Under the pieces are notes generated by a model. That model saw only the letters and a program-made list of their open reading frames with translations, was not told the origin of the DNA and searched no databases. From an uncultured Prevotellaceae bacterium (GTDB lineage Bacteria > Bacteroidota > Bacteroidia > Bacteroidales > Bacteroidaceae): DNA of 5,846 nucleotides. The stretch is from the NCBI GenBank assembly GCA_937898415.1, contig CALDLA010000151.1:1-5846 (forward strand), written 5' to 3'. Shown piece by piece: positions 1 through 5,839 of the stretch (positions are counted from its first letter, which is position 1; each line of letters starts with the position of its first letter). Position numbers and translations under genes: made by a program.

Positions 1-125
1 TTCTCAGGGTGGTTGGTCAGGTGAATGCTTTGGACGATGTGCTGCCAGAGCTGCCAGAGTCACCTTACCTTGTTCGTAGGGAAGAGAAGAAGGCACAAAG
101 AATACGTCACACAAATAAGAAGTAG
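1..125 (+). CDS. 3' end of a HipB-like XRE-family antitoxin/regulator (partial)
   Basis: An open frame enters from the left edge; whole codons begin at position 3 and run 40 residues to a TAG stop at 123-125. The visible tail contains VVGQVNALDDVLPELPESP followed by a basic end rich in K and R. A tail of this kind, placed directly before hipA, is what I recall from Bacteroidales HipB-like helix-turn-helix proteins. In that family the protein binds the operon promoter and neutralises the HipA kinase. The DNA-binding domain itself lies outside the window, so the assignment rests on tail style and context. The stop is followed by only 6 nt before the hipA start, consistent with a bicistronic antitoxin-toxin operon. 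It could instead be another small regulator. Confidence 0.72.
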   Translation, partial: LRVVGQVNALDDVLPELPESPYLVRREEKKAQRIRHTNKK

Positions 126-131
126 GCTGTT

Positions 132-1619
132 ATGACAAGTTCATTGAAAGTTATCCTTTGGGGAGAAGAGATAGGACGTTTGGCATGGGATGAGCGCAGG
201 AGGCTGGCTTATTTCATGTACAACCCTGAGTGGATCAAGCGAGGACTGAATATCTCTCCCTTGGTTGCACCCATCGATGGAGCACGAGGACTTGCACCCG
301 TTTGGGGTGAGGATGCCAGGATCTACCAGAAGCTCCCCGCATTCGTTGCTGATTCTTTGCCTGATGCCTGGGGTAATCAGTTGTTTGACCTTTGGCGACA
401 GCAGAACCATTTGGCCAATGCTGACATCACTCCTTTGGACAAACTCTCGTTCATTGGCAAACGTGGTATGGGAGCTTTGGAGTTCCAGCCTGAGTTTGCT
501 CGTGAACAGAAGGCTCAGAAGATTGATATGAAATCCTTGGCTGAATTGGCAGAACGCATCTACACGGAGAGGGAACAGGCACGTATCATGCCAGATGAAA
601 GCATTACTATGCAGTCGTTGCTGACTGTCGGCACATCTGCTGGTGGTCGTCAGCCAAAGGCCATCATTGCCATCAACCGAAAGACTGGCGAGATTCGTAG
701 TGGGCAGATATCTGGTTTGAAGAACTACGACTACTGTCTGCTGAAGTTCGGCAATACACTGTATAGCTCAGCTGAACTGGAGATGGCTTACTATGAGTTG
801 GCTATGATGGCAGGAATCCGCATGATGCCGTCGGAACTATATACCGTTGACGGCAACAATCATTTCATCACCAAGCGTTTCGATCGTGACGGTGAGAGGA
901 AGATTTATACCCAAACGTTAGCTGCCATCAGTCCAGATGCTGACAGCTATGAGCAACTGATAGCCGTTTGCCGTAAACTTCATCTGCCCGAATCCGACTG
1001 TCAGGAGGTGTTCCGCAGGATGGTCTTCAATATTCTGGCCAACAACACCGATGACCACAATAAGAACTTCTTGTTCATCATGAATGAGGATGGCAGTTGG
1101 CGACTGTCACCAGCCTATGATATCACCTATATTATAGATAATGGTGGTTTCCTGCCTAACGAAGACCATTGCTTGTATATCAGGGCCAAGCTTCGTGGCA
1201 TTACCCGTGAGGATGCCATCCAGTTTGCCCGCGACAATGGCATTCGCCGGCCTGATGCCATCATCCGTGATGTGGCTGCATCACTGAAGCAGTTCCGTTC
1301 TATCGCCACGAAATACGGTGTGTCTGATGAATGGACGGGTAGGGTGGAGACAACCATTATCGGTCACCTGAAAGCATGGGGAGAATGGGATGAATCCGAA
1401 TTGCCTGAGTTCTCAATGAACGGTCATTCGGTTTCCAACATCCGCATGGAACAGGCATACAAAGGTAACTACCATCTGCTTGTTGAGATTGATGGCAAGG
1501 AACGTAAGTTCGTGATAGGCAAGAACAAAGAAGAGTTTGCGCTGATTGAGAAGAGTGGCATTGCCAACCTTACTCCAGAACTGCTGCAAGCAATGGTAGA
1601 AAAATACTTTTTTTCTTGA
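132..1619 (+). CDS. hipA: HipA-family serine/threonine kinase toxin
   Basis: A complete 495-residue protein. Residues 1 to about 120 match the HipA N-terminal subdomain (PAFVADSLPDAWGNQL at 69-84, then LSFIGKRGMGALEF). The kinase core follows: VGTSAGGRQPKA at 166-177 aligns with the E. coli P-loop-like segment, placing S169 at the autophosphorylated Ser150 and K176 at the ATP-binding lysine. KRFDR is at 248-252. TDDHNKN at 306-312 gives catalytic D307 and N312, and LSPAYD at 325-330 gives the metal-binding D330. All key residues are present, so an active kinase is expected. E. coli HipA phosphorylates glutamyl-tRNA synthetase and induces dormancy; the target here is unknown. It exceeds the 440-residue E. 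coli protein, with about 70 extra C-terminal residues (about 425-495) that look like a small beta-rich module. Its start lies 6 nt after the antitoxin stop, behind a purine-rich stretch. Confidence 0.95.
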   Translation: MTSSLKVILWGEEIGRLAWDERRRLAYFMYNPEWIKRGLNISPLVAPIDGARGLAPVWGEDARIYQKLPAFVADSLPDAWGNQLFDLWRQQNHLANADITPLDKLSFIGKRGMGALEFQPEFAREQKAQKIDMKSLAELAERIYTEREQARIMPDESITMQSLLTVGTSAGGRQPKAIIAINRKTGEIRSGQISGLKNYDYCLLKFGNTLYSSAELEMAYYELAMMAGIRMMPSELYTVDGNNHFITKRFDRDGERKIYTQTLAAISPDADSYEQLIAVCRKLHLPESDCQEVFRRMVFNILANNTDDHNKNFLFIMNEDGSWRLSPAYDITYIIDNGGFLPNEDHCLYIRAKLRGITREDAIQFARDNGIRRPDAIIRDVAASLKQFRSIATKYGVSDEWTGRVETTIIGHLKAWGEWDESELPEFSMNGHSVSNIRMEQAYKGNYHLLVEIDGKERKFVIGKNKEEFALIEKSGIANLTPELLQAMVEKYFFS

Positions 1620-1640
1620 CCGAGACGCACTATTCTTTAT

Positions 1641-1681
1641 AAAAGTTCTTGCTTTGCAAGCGGCATAGCCGAGTGGCATAG
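1641..1681. repeat. Convergent intergenic element with two abutting hairpins
   Basis: The 70-nt gap between hipA and the convergent HEAT-like gene holds a perfect 5-bp stem with a 3-nt loop (CTTGC-TTT-GCAAG, 1648-1660). It is immediately followed by a perfect 4-bp stem with a 3-nt loop (CGGC-ATA-GCCG, 1661-1671). The heptamer GGCATAG occurs twice, at 1662-1668 and 1675-1681. On the minus strand the first hairpin is followed by AACTTTTAT, a weak T-run, so it could terminate the minus-strand operon poorly. The sequence style recalls short dispersed repeats of Bacteroidales intergenic regions, but that comes from memory and was not searched. No canonical strong terminator is visible for either convergent gene. 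Confidence 0.45.
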
Positions 1682-1689
1682 TCCTCATT

Positions 1690-2211
1690 TTATTTGAGCT
1701 TACCACTTAGAATCCTGCTTCGTGCGCATTTTACGGCAGGTTTATAGTAGTCAATCTCCATTGCTTCGAGGGTGCGTTTCAACTCATCCATCAGTTCTGG
1801 AAAGAATTTGCACATGCGAAAGGCGAGCTTCATGCAGACGGACTGAATGCCAGGGAACTCCTCGACATCTATCATGTGCTCGAAGCAGAAATCGAGGAAG
1901 TCCGTCCGCAGGTCATCTTCTGACATATCCAATCGTTCAACGATGTTCAAGGACAGTCGCCTGACGGATGAGTTTTTTGTCTTCATTGCCTGATCGATAA
2001 GCTCGTTCTGTATCACCTGCAGCTGGGACAAGTCTTCTTTGCTGGCTTTGGTCAGTCCCCATAAAGCGCTCCTAGCTACGAGATAATCCTCACTGAATGC
2101 ATACTGACGCGCAAAACCCAGGAAATCACCATTTGCCTTCACATCCTGGTAGATTTCCTGAGCACCGCCCTCGCTGAACGTTTGTCTGAGTCTGTCTTCG
2201 GTTATGGGCAT
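1690..2211 (-). CDS. Small HEAT/ARM-like alpha-helical repeat protein, function unknown
   Basis: A 173-residue protein, almost entirely helical by composition, with no signal peptide or membrane segment, so probably cytoplasmic. Several segments have the spacing of HEAT or ARM helix pairs: YLVARSALWGLTKAS (43-57), SSVRRLSLNIVERL (81-94), GIQSVCMKLAFRMCKFFPEL (121-140) and YKPAVKCARSRILSG (156-170). Such folds mediate protein or nucleic acid contacts and also occur in DNA-alkylation-repair-like proteins. No catalytic site is apparent here, so no activity is assigned. The ATG lies inside the end of the upstream hydrolase gene with a 10-nt overlap in another frame, which implies translational coupling. 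It is the last gene of the minus-strand cluster and ends facing hipA. Confidence 0.85.
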   Translation of the reverse strand: MPITEDRLRQTFSEGGAQEIYQDVKANGDFLGFARQYAFSEDYLVARSALWGLTKASKEDLSQLQVIQNELIDQAMKTKNSSVRRLSLNIVERLDMSEDDLRTDFLDFCFEHMIDVEEFPGIQSVCMKLAFRMCKFFPELMDELKRTLEAMEIDYYKPAVKCARSRILSGKLK

Positions 2212-2807
2212 AATATCAATTTCTTAATCCATCTATCCAAGAACAGCATCTGATCTTCTGTGTGAAACCAATGTTCGCCACCTTCCATAACAGTTAGAGT
2301 GGCTTGATGCTTGTTGACAAAGTCAGTGATGGTATCTAATGATGTCAGATGGTCGTTGCTGCCGTATAGGATCTGTGTTGGCGCATGCCACGTAATAGGA
2401 TGACTTCTAACATAACTCAGATACTCCCACGACAAATCTTCACCAAAGTCAGTGTGAATCACACCTTCTGATTCCAGTTCCTGCTCTGTAACATTGGCCC
2501 ACTGCATCATATTGGTAATCAGTTTCTCTATATCCACGATAGGAGAGATAAAATAGGCCTTCTGAATTATATCGTCAATGTCAGCATTCATGCTGAAGAA
2601 TGCCCCGATGCTATTGGCAACCAGAATAACATTATTATATCTGCGTTTGAGTTTTTCTACGGCTATGTGTATCTCCTTGCCTGTTTCCCAAGGGCTGAAC
2701 GTCTGAAAGTCCAAGCCTATCACTTCGCTGTCAGGAAACAGTGGCTTGTAGTGCTCACTTTCTGCTGCACTACCGCCTTTGCCGTGTATGTATATTACTG
2801 CGTTCAT
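2202..2807 (-). CDS. Small alpha/beta hydrolase
   Basis: A 201-residue, single-domain, cytoplasmic protein. The start reads MNAVIYIHGKGGSAAES, with HGKGG (8-12) as the usual oxyanion-loop region after the first core strand. The nucleophile elbow is VANSIGAFF (63-71), a GxSxG variant with Ala replacing the first Gly and S66 as nucleophile. LYGSNDHLTS (147-156) supplies the acid, D152, and GGEHWFHT (176-183) the histidine, most likely H179. The full triad and the short length fit small esterase or RBBP9/YdeN-like hydrolases, with a modest lid around 95-135. The substrate is not predictable. The gene starts 2 nt after the flavodoxin-fusion stop and overlaps the next gene by 10 nt, so it belongs to the same transcription unit. 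Confidence 0.9.
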   Translation of the reverse strand: MNAVIYIHGKGGSAAESEHYKPLFPDSEVIGLDFQTFSPWETGKEIHIAVEKLKRRYNNVILVANSIGAFFSMNADIDDIIQKAYFISPIVDIEKLITNMMQWANVTEQELESEGVIHTDFGEDLSWEYLSYVRSHPITWHAPTQILYGSNDHLTSLDTITDFVNKHQATLTVMEGGEHWFHTEDQMLFLDRWIKKLILCP

Positions 2808-2809
2808 TT

Positions 2810-3988
2810 TTAATTATACGGTTTATCATCCAGTGGACGAGTGCATCCCCAACTCTTGGCGAAGTCTTCAAAGCCCTTGTTGACCTTCTTCAGGAATAGC
2901 AGGCTCACCATCTTACGTACCAGCCAAGGGTATTGCTCTGGGCCTGTGAACTTCTTTGCTTCTGGGATGAGGAAGTTGCCGTTCTGCGCAAACAGCCGTC
3001 CCATCTTTTTGTAAGGAGCAACAATCTTGGCTTTTACAGCATCCTCTCTGGTTCGGATGCCAAAACTACCGCCATGAATCAGCGTGCCGCCATAGCTGCA
3101 ACCGAATTGTGCGGGCAGCTCTTGCAAGATACGCTCACAGAAACGGAACTCATTACCTTCGTCCATGCCTCCATGAAGGAGGAAAGACAACAGGGCAGGC
3201 TGCTTGCGCTCTGATGGCAACGTTTCAAGAAATTCCAGCATCATACTGGGCATGCACTCCACATAGAGCGGAAAAGCAATGAGGATACGCTCGTGTGAAA
3301 GGAAGGCTTCACGTGCTGTTTCCCATTCCTTGCGGCTGGAGAGATTGTGAAGTTCCCAAGTGATGCCTGCTTCTTCCAGACCTTTGACAAACGAATGAAT
3401 AATCTTGTCTGTATTGCTGAACTTCGCCACACGTGGACTGCCGTTGATGATGACCAAGTGAGAAAGTTTATTGTTTAGTGATACGACAGCCTCACTTTTC
3501 ACTTTACACTTTACACTTTTCACTTGCAAAGCGATAGCACCAAATGACTGCCCACCTATGTTTACTGCCGTACGTTTGCACCAATCTTCTATCATCGCCT
3601 GGTCGGCATCACCATTGTATAGGACTCCGATGTTGAGCGGATGGTAACGCAACTCATGACGCATCCAGCCATCGCGAATGCCTACTGTCATGTTCAGCAT
3701 GGGCATAATTCGATCCATCAGCCGCTTGCCTTTATAATCCAGAAATCCGAAACGCGTATCGGATACGATCCACATGTTTTCAGTCTCTACCAGTTTTTTT
3801 ATAATCTCTTCGTAATCGTCTTTTATGGCACAGATGCCAGGCGTTTTCAGCCAGCACTGGTTACAGCCCATGCAATGTACAATCTTCATGTCTGAGGTAT
3901 CAACAATCTCCACCTCTTTGACTTTAATCAGAGCCGTTATCTGCTCGGTATAGTCTTTACCTAATGTGTTTAATACTAATGTTTTCAT
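2810..3988 (-). CDS. Tandem two-domain flavodoxin-fold NAD(P)H-dependent oxidoreductase with Cys cluster
   Basis: A 392-residue protein made of two flavodoxin-like domains. Domain 1 (about 1-153) carries C39-x2-C42-x2-C45-x7-C53 followed by DD (57-58), the cysteine pattern of the iron-sulfur-flavoprotein/FMN-reductase family. Its N terminus (MKTLVLNTLGKDYTEQ) lacks the usual GSPR phosphate-binding loop. Domain 2 (about 176-392) has an intact FMN loop, INGSPRVAKFSNT (181-193), and FPLYVECMPSMMLEFLE (239-255), but no matching Cys cluster. The linker, Q155 to about E166 (VKSVKCKVKSE), is encoded by a 7-nt tandem repeat. Family members transfer electrons from NAD(P)H through FMN to quinones, nitro compounds or iron-sulfur partners; which applies here is unknown. 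The ATG overlaps the stop of the upstream CatA-like remnant in an ATGA, and the hydrolase gene follows after 2 nt. Confidence 0.87.
   Translation of the reverse strand: MKTLVLNTLGKDYTEQITALIKVKEVEIVDTSDMKIVHCMGCNQCWLKTPGICAIKDDYEEIIKKLVETENMWIVSDTRFGFLDYKGKRLMDRIMPMLNMTVGIRDGWMRHELRYHPLNIGVLYNGDADQAMIEDWCKRTAVNIGGQSFGAIALQVKSVKCKVKSEAVVSLNNKLSHLVIINGSPRVAKFSNTDKIIHSFVKGLEEAGITWELHNLSSRKEWETAREAFLSHERILIAFPLYVECMPSMMLEFLETLPSERKQPALLSFLLHGGMDEGNEFRFCERILQELPAQFGCSYGGTLIHGGSFGIRTREDAVKAKIVAPYKKMGRLFAQNGNFLIPEAKKFTGPEQYPWLVRKMVSLLFLKKVNKGFEDFAKSWGCTRPLDDKPYN
3493..3525. repeat. Heptamer tandem repeat inside the flavodoxin-fusion gene
   Basis: On the plus strand there are four full 7-nt units (CACTTTT, CACTTTA, CACTTTA, CACTTTT) plus a partial CACTT. 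The array lies exactly over codons 155-166 of the minus-strand flavodoxin fusion, between its two domains. As 7 is not a multiple of 3, gain or loss of one unit would shift the reading frame. Similar AAAGTG/TAAAGTG strings are, to my recollection, common between genes in Bacteroidetes, which makes its presence inside a coding region notable. Confidence 0.8.
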
Positions 3989-4305
3989 TTGTCATTGACA
4001 TTAAAAAAGTCATTAACACAAAAAGAGTATTTCCTTCTGTAATATGTCCAAGAAACGTGAAGCTTGTCGTAGCGGTATAACTTTCCATCTACAGGCAGCG
4101 TAAAGAACTCCTCCACCTGGCTTGCCGTCTTGCCTATGCACCAGCACATCATCATGGTGAACTTCATGCCGTTCCTTTTGCTGACCTTTACCAAGCGGCA
4201 AACATCCAACGTCTTCACCAATGTCACCATCGGCATGGGCGATGCCATCCACATACGGAATGCTTCAGCACGGATGTTTTCGTGTGGCTGTATCTCAGTT
4301 TTCAT
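3985..4305 (-). pseudogene. Truncated CatA-like O-acetyltransferase (chloramphenicol acetyltransferase fold)
   Basis: The 106 residues beginning MKTEIQPHENIRAEAFRMWM, with SPMPMVTLVKTLDV, GMKFTMMMCWCIGKTAS and VEEFFTLPVDGKLYRYDK, match the N-terminal half of CatA-like acetyltransferases. These are usually about 210 residues and use a C-terminal HHxxxDG motif to transfer acetyl from acetyl-CoA. After roughly YRYDKL the similarity fades into a short unrelated tail, and the frame stops without any HHxxxDG. The catalytic half is therefore missing and the product should be inactive as an acetyltransferase. No remnant of the missing half was recognised in the other frames nearby. A longer reading from TTG at 4326 would overlap the upstream gene; the ATG at 4305 matches the family start better. 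The stop overlaps the next ATG as ATGA. Confidence 0.75.
3991..4017. repeat. Imperfect direct repeat at the CatA-like truncation
   Basis: Two 9-nt copies, GTCATTGAC (3991-3999) and GTCATTAAC (4009-4017), match at 8 of 9 positions and are separated by 9 nt. They encode the repeated VND residues in the last codons of the truncated CatA-like frame, just before the flavodoxin-fusion start. The repeat may mark the deletion or slippage event that shortened the gene, or may be chance in AT-rich sequence. Confidence 0.5.
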
Positions 4306-4315
4306 CTTTTTGAGT

Positions 4316-4747
4316 TTATTTTCCAACCTCGATTCTCATTTCGCAATCTGTTCCGCCACGCAAGATGGAATGGCAAAGCGTCACGGTGAAGTGTTTCTCT
4401 TTCCATAGACATTGCAGCGAATAAATCACGCTTTGGCGTGAACACTCGCAGAGCAATGGAGTGGTGACATATCCTTTTTTGCACAACTTACAGGTGCATT
4501 CCAAGAAAACAAGGCGATAAACTCGTCCTTTCTCAACGACCCCTCCTCTTACACCTTGCAGTTCATTAGCCATCTGAAAGAAGGTGTCCATGTCGCCTTG
4601 GGCACGATTATGGAGCTGTTGGTAAACAGACAGCGTACCGCCATTCACACAGTTCCTTCCGCATTCCGAAAAGAAGACCGACCGTTGCTCTGGAGAGAGA
4701 CGCTCCAGACCTTTCTCGAAACCCTTGAACCAATTTTCTATTTCCAT
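4316..4747 (-). CDS. Cysteine-rich small protein of unknown function
   Basis: A 143-residue protein from the ATG at 4747 (MEIENWFKGFEKGLERLSPE). It has ten cysteines: C29 and C33 in SECGRNC; C84, C86 and C89 in ECTCKLC; C100 and C102 in LLCECSRQS; and C113, C125 and C135, the last in LRGGTDCEM. Such density with paired spacing suggests metal or iron-sulfur binding, or thiol chemistry. The C-terminal LRGGTDCEMRI resembles the end of V4R-like ligand-binding domains, but this is a weak resemblance. I cannot name the family with certainty. An in-frame upstream ATG at 4819 would add 24 residues of low-complexity character (ATATTMTLAKSK); I prefer 4747 because the aromatic/acidic segment there looks like a domain start. 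The gene follows the DJ-1/VOC fusion and ends 10 nt before the CatA-like start. Confidence 0.8.
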   Translation of the reverse strand: MEIENWFKGFEKGLERLSPEQRSVFFSECGRNCVNGGTLSVYQQLHNRAQGDMDTFFQMANELQGVRGGVVEKGRVYRLVFLECTCKLCKKGYVTTPLLCECSRQSVIYSLQCLWKEKHFTVTLCHSILRGGTDCEMRIEVGK

Positions 4748-4837
4748 TTTATCGTCATTAATTTTACTTTTTGCCAAAGTCATAGTAGTAGCTGTGGCAT
4801 GGATGACGCCCATTTTCATTGTATCTGTTTTTATGAA
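4748..4837 (-). other. Spacer between the DJ-1/VOC and Cys-rich genes; alternative coding start
   Basis: These 90 nt are the largest gap in the minus-strand cluster if the Cys-rich protein starts at 4747. In the minus direction the stretch includes TGACTTTG, one mismatch from the Bacteroidetes -7 consensus TAnnTTTG, but no matching upstream -33 TTG was found at suitable spacing. A second promoter is therefore only a weak possibility. The stretch from 4819 is also open in frame with the Cys-rich gene and may simply be its 5' end. No terminator hairpin was seen. Confidence 0.3.
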
Positions 4838-5839
4838 CTATTTCGAAAACGAACCAATCTCTATCAGATTTCCGTCTGGGTCGGCCACATAGCAGGTGCG
4901 CTGGCCCCAAGGTTCTGTGGTGGGAGGAAGAACAGGTATCGCTCCATGGTAGAGGGCATGCTGATATTCCTTGTCAACATCGGCATACGAAGGAACATCG
5001 AATGCTAATTCAACAGAGCCGTTGAACCCCATTGGATATTGAAATTTGTAAGATACCATCTGTTCGAAATCACTACGAGGATAGAGAATAATACGCATGT
5101 CACCCAGCATCATCTCCACGTTAGGTTGAATGCCATCCCAATCGGTGGTAAAACCAAAGTTTTTCGTGTAGAAATCAACAGTAGCCTTATTGTTGCTGGT
5201 AAAAAGGCCAATGGTGTTGAATTTGAATCGAGGACGTGGCGAGTACAACTTTACCAGTCCGACGCTCATAAACGTGTACCAGCCATTTATCATTTCTGGC
5301 GTATCGTTCTCAAGCAGTTTCAGCAACTCGCGTGTAAACTCAAGATATCCCGAGCCATTGGCAGTAACGATACGACCATCAGTTACGGCCTGCTCGTTCA
5401 CATAACCGGCCTCGTTGGTATAGTTGTTGCCACCCCACAATTTCAGTTGGTCGATACCATTACCTGTATGTTTGATGTTGTTCAGCAGTCCCTGCTTGGC
5501 CATCCACGAAGCGGCATTACAGATAGCCCCCACAACAACACCTTTGCTCAGTGCATCCTTAACAATGGGCAATACACGCTCAGCTTCGGGATTCATCCAA
5601 CCGAAACCACCTATCAAGACCAAGGCAGCATAATCTTCAGGCATGGCTTCGAACGAATAGTCGGGCAGGGTTCGCATACCGCCTATCGATTTTACAGGCT
5701 CCATCGTTGGGGCTACCATCTTGTTAATATACTTAGGCTCCTTGCGAAAGCCTGTGGCATCGGTGCTCACTGCACCTGGCATAAAACCTATTTCGTGCTC
5801 TGCATAATTATCCAGCAATATGTACAATATTTCTTTCAT
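4838..5839 (-). CDS. DJ-1/PfpI-like domain fused to a glyoxalase-fold (VOC) domain
   Basis: A 333-residue two-domain protein. Residues 1 to about 190 are DJ-1/PfpI (type 1 glutamine amidotransferase-like): MKEILYILLDNYAEHE places E16 near the DJ-1 Glu18 position, LVLIGGFGW (73-81) follows, and the nucleophile elbow is VGAICNAASW (103-112) with C107. Residues about 203-333 are a VOC domain: FNTIGLFTSNNKATVDFYTKNFGF (207-230), VELAFDVPS (276-284) and PWGQRTCYVADPDGNLIEIGSF (310-331). E277 and E327 sit at usual metal-ligand positions, but T209 replaces the common first His, so metal-dependent glyoxalase activity is doubtful and a binding role (bleomycin-resistance style) is possible. DJ-1 proteins act as stress chaperones, deglycase/glyoxalase III-like enzymes or amidases. 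It is the first gene of the minus-strand cluster, with only 7 nt of upstream sequence in view. Confidence 0.9.
   Translation of the reverse strand: MKEILYILLDNYAEHEIGFMPGAVSTDATGFRKEPKYINKMVAPTMEPVKSIGGMRTLPDYSFEAMPEDYAALVLIGGFGWMNPEAERVLPIVKDALSKGVVVGAICNAASWMAKQGLLNNIKHTGNGIDQLKLWGGNNYTNEAGYVNEQAVTDGRIVTANGSGYLEFTRELLKLLENDTPEMINGWYTFMSVGLVKLYSPRPRFKFNTIGLFTSNNKATVDFYTKNFGFTTDWDGIQPNVEMMLGDMRIILYPRSDFEQMVSYKFQYPMGFNGSVELAFDVPSYADVDKEYQHALYHGAIPVLPPTTEPWGQRTCYVADPDGNLIEIGSFSK

Noticed and set aside
1648..1660. Hairpin considered as a strong intrinsic terminator
   Set aside because: The stem is only 5 bp and is not followed by a clear T-run on either strand; at best a weak terminator.
1413..1706. 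97-codon minus-strand frame covering the hipA 3' end and the spacer
   Set aside because: It is antisense to the hipA coding end and overlaps the HEAT-like gene end; its only familiar part comes from the intergenic repeat, so it is taken as spurious.
3493..3525. Repeat considered as a CRISPR-like array
   Set aside because: The units are 7 nt with no spacers and lie inside a coding frame; it is a simple tandem repeat.
4013..4252. Alternative minus-strand frame across the CatA-like remnant, considered as a frameshifted continuation
   Set aside because: Its translation shows no CatA C-terminal motifs such as HHxxxDG, so a simple frameshift does not restore the missing half.
4556..5008. 150-codon open frame on the plus strand
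   Set aside because: It lies antisense across the Cys-rich gene and the end of the DJ-1/VOC gene; both minus-strand frames carry clear domain motifs, and the plus-strand translation has no recognisable domain.
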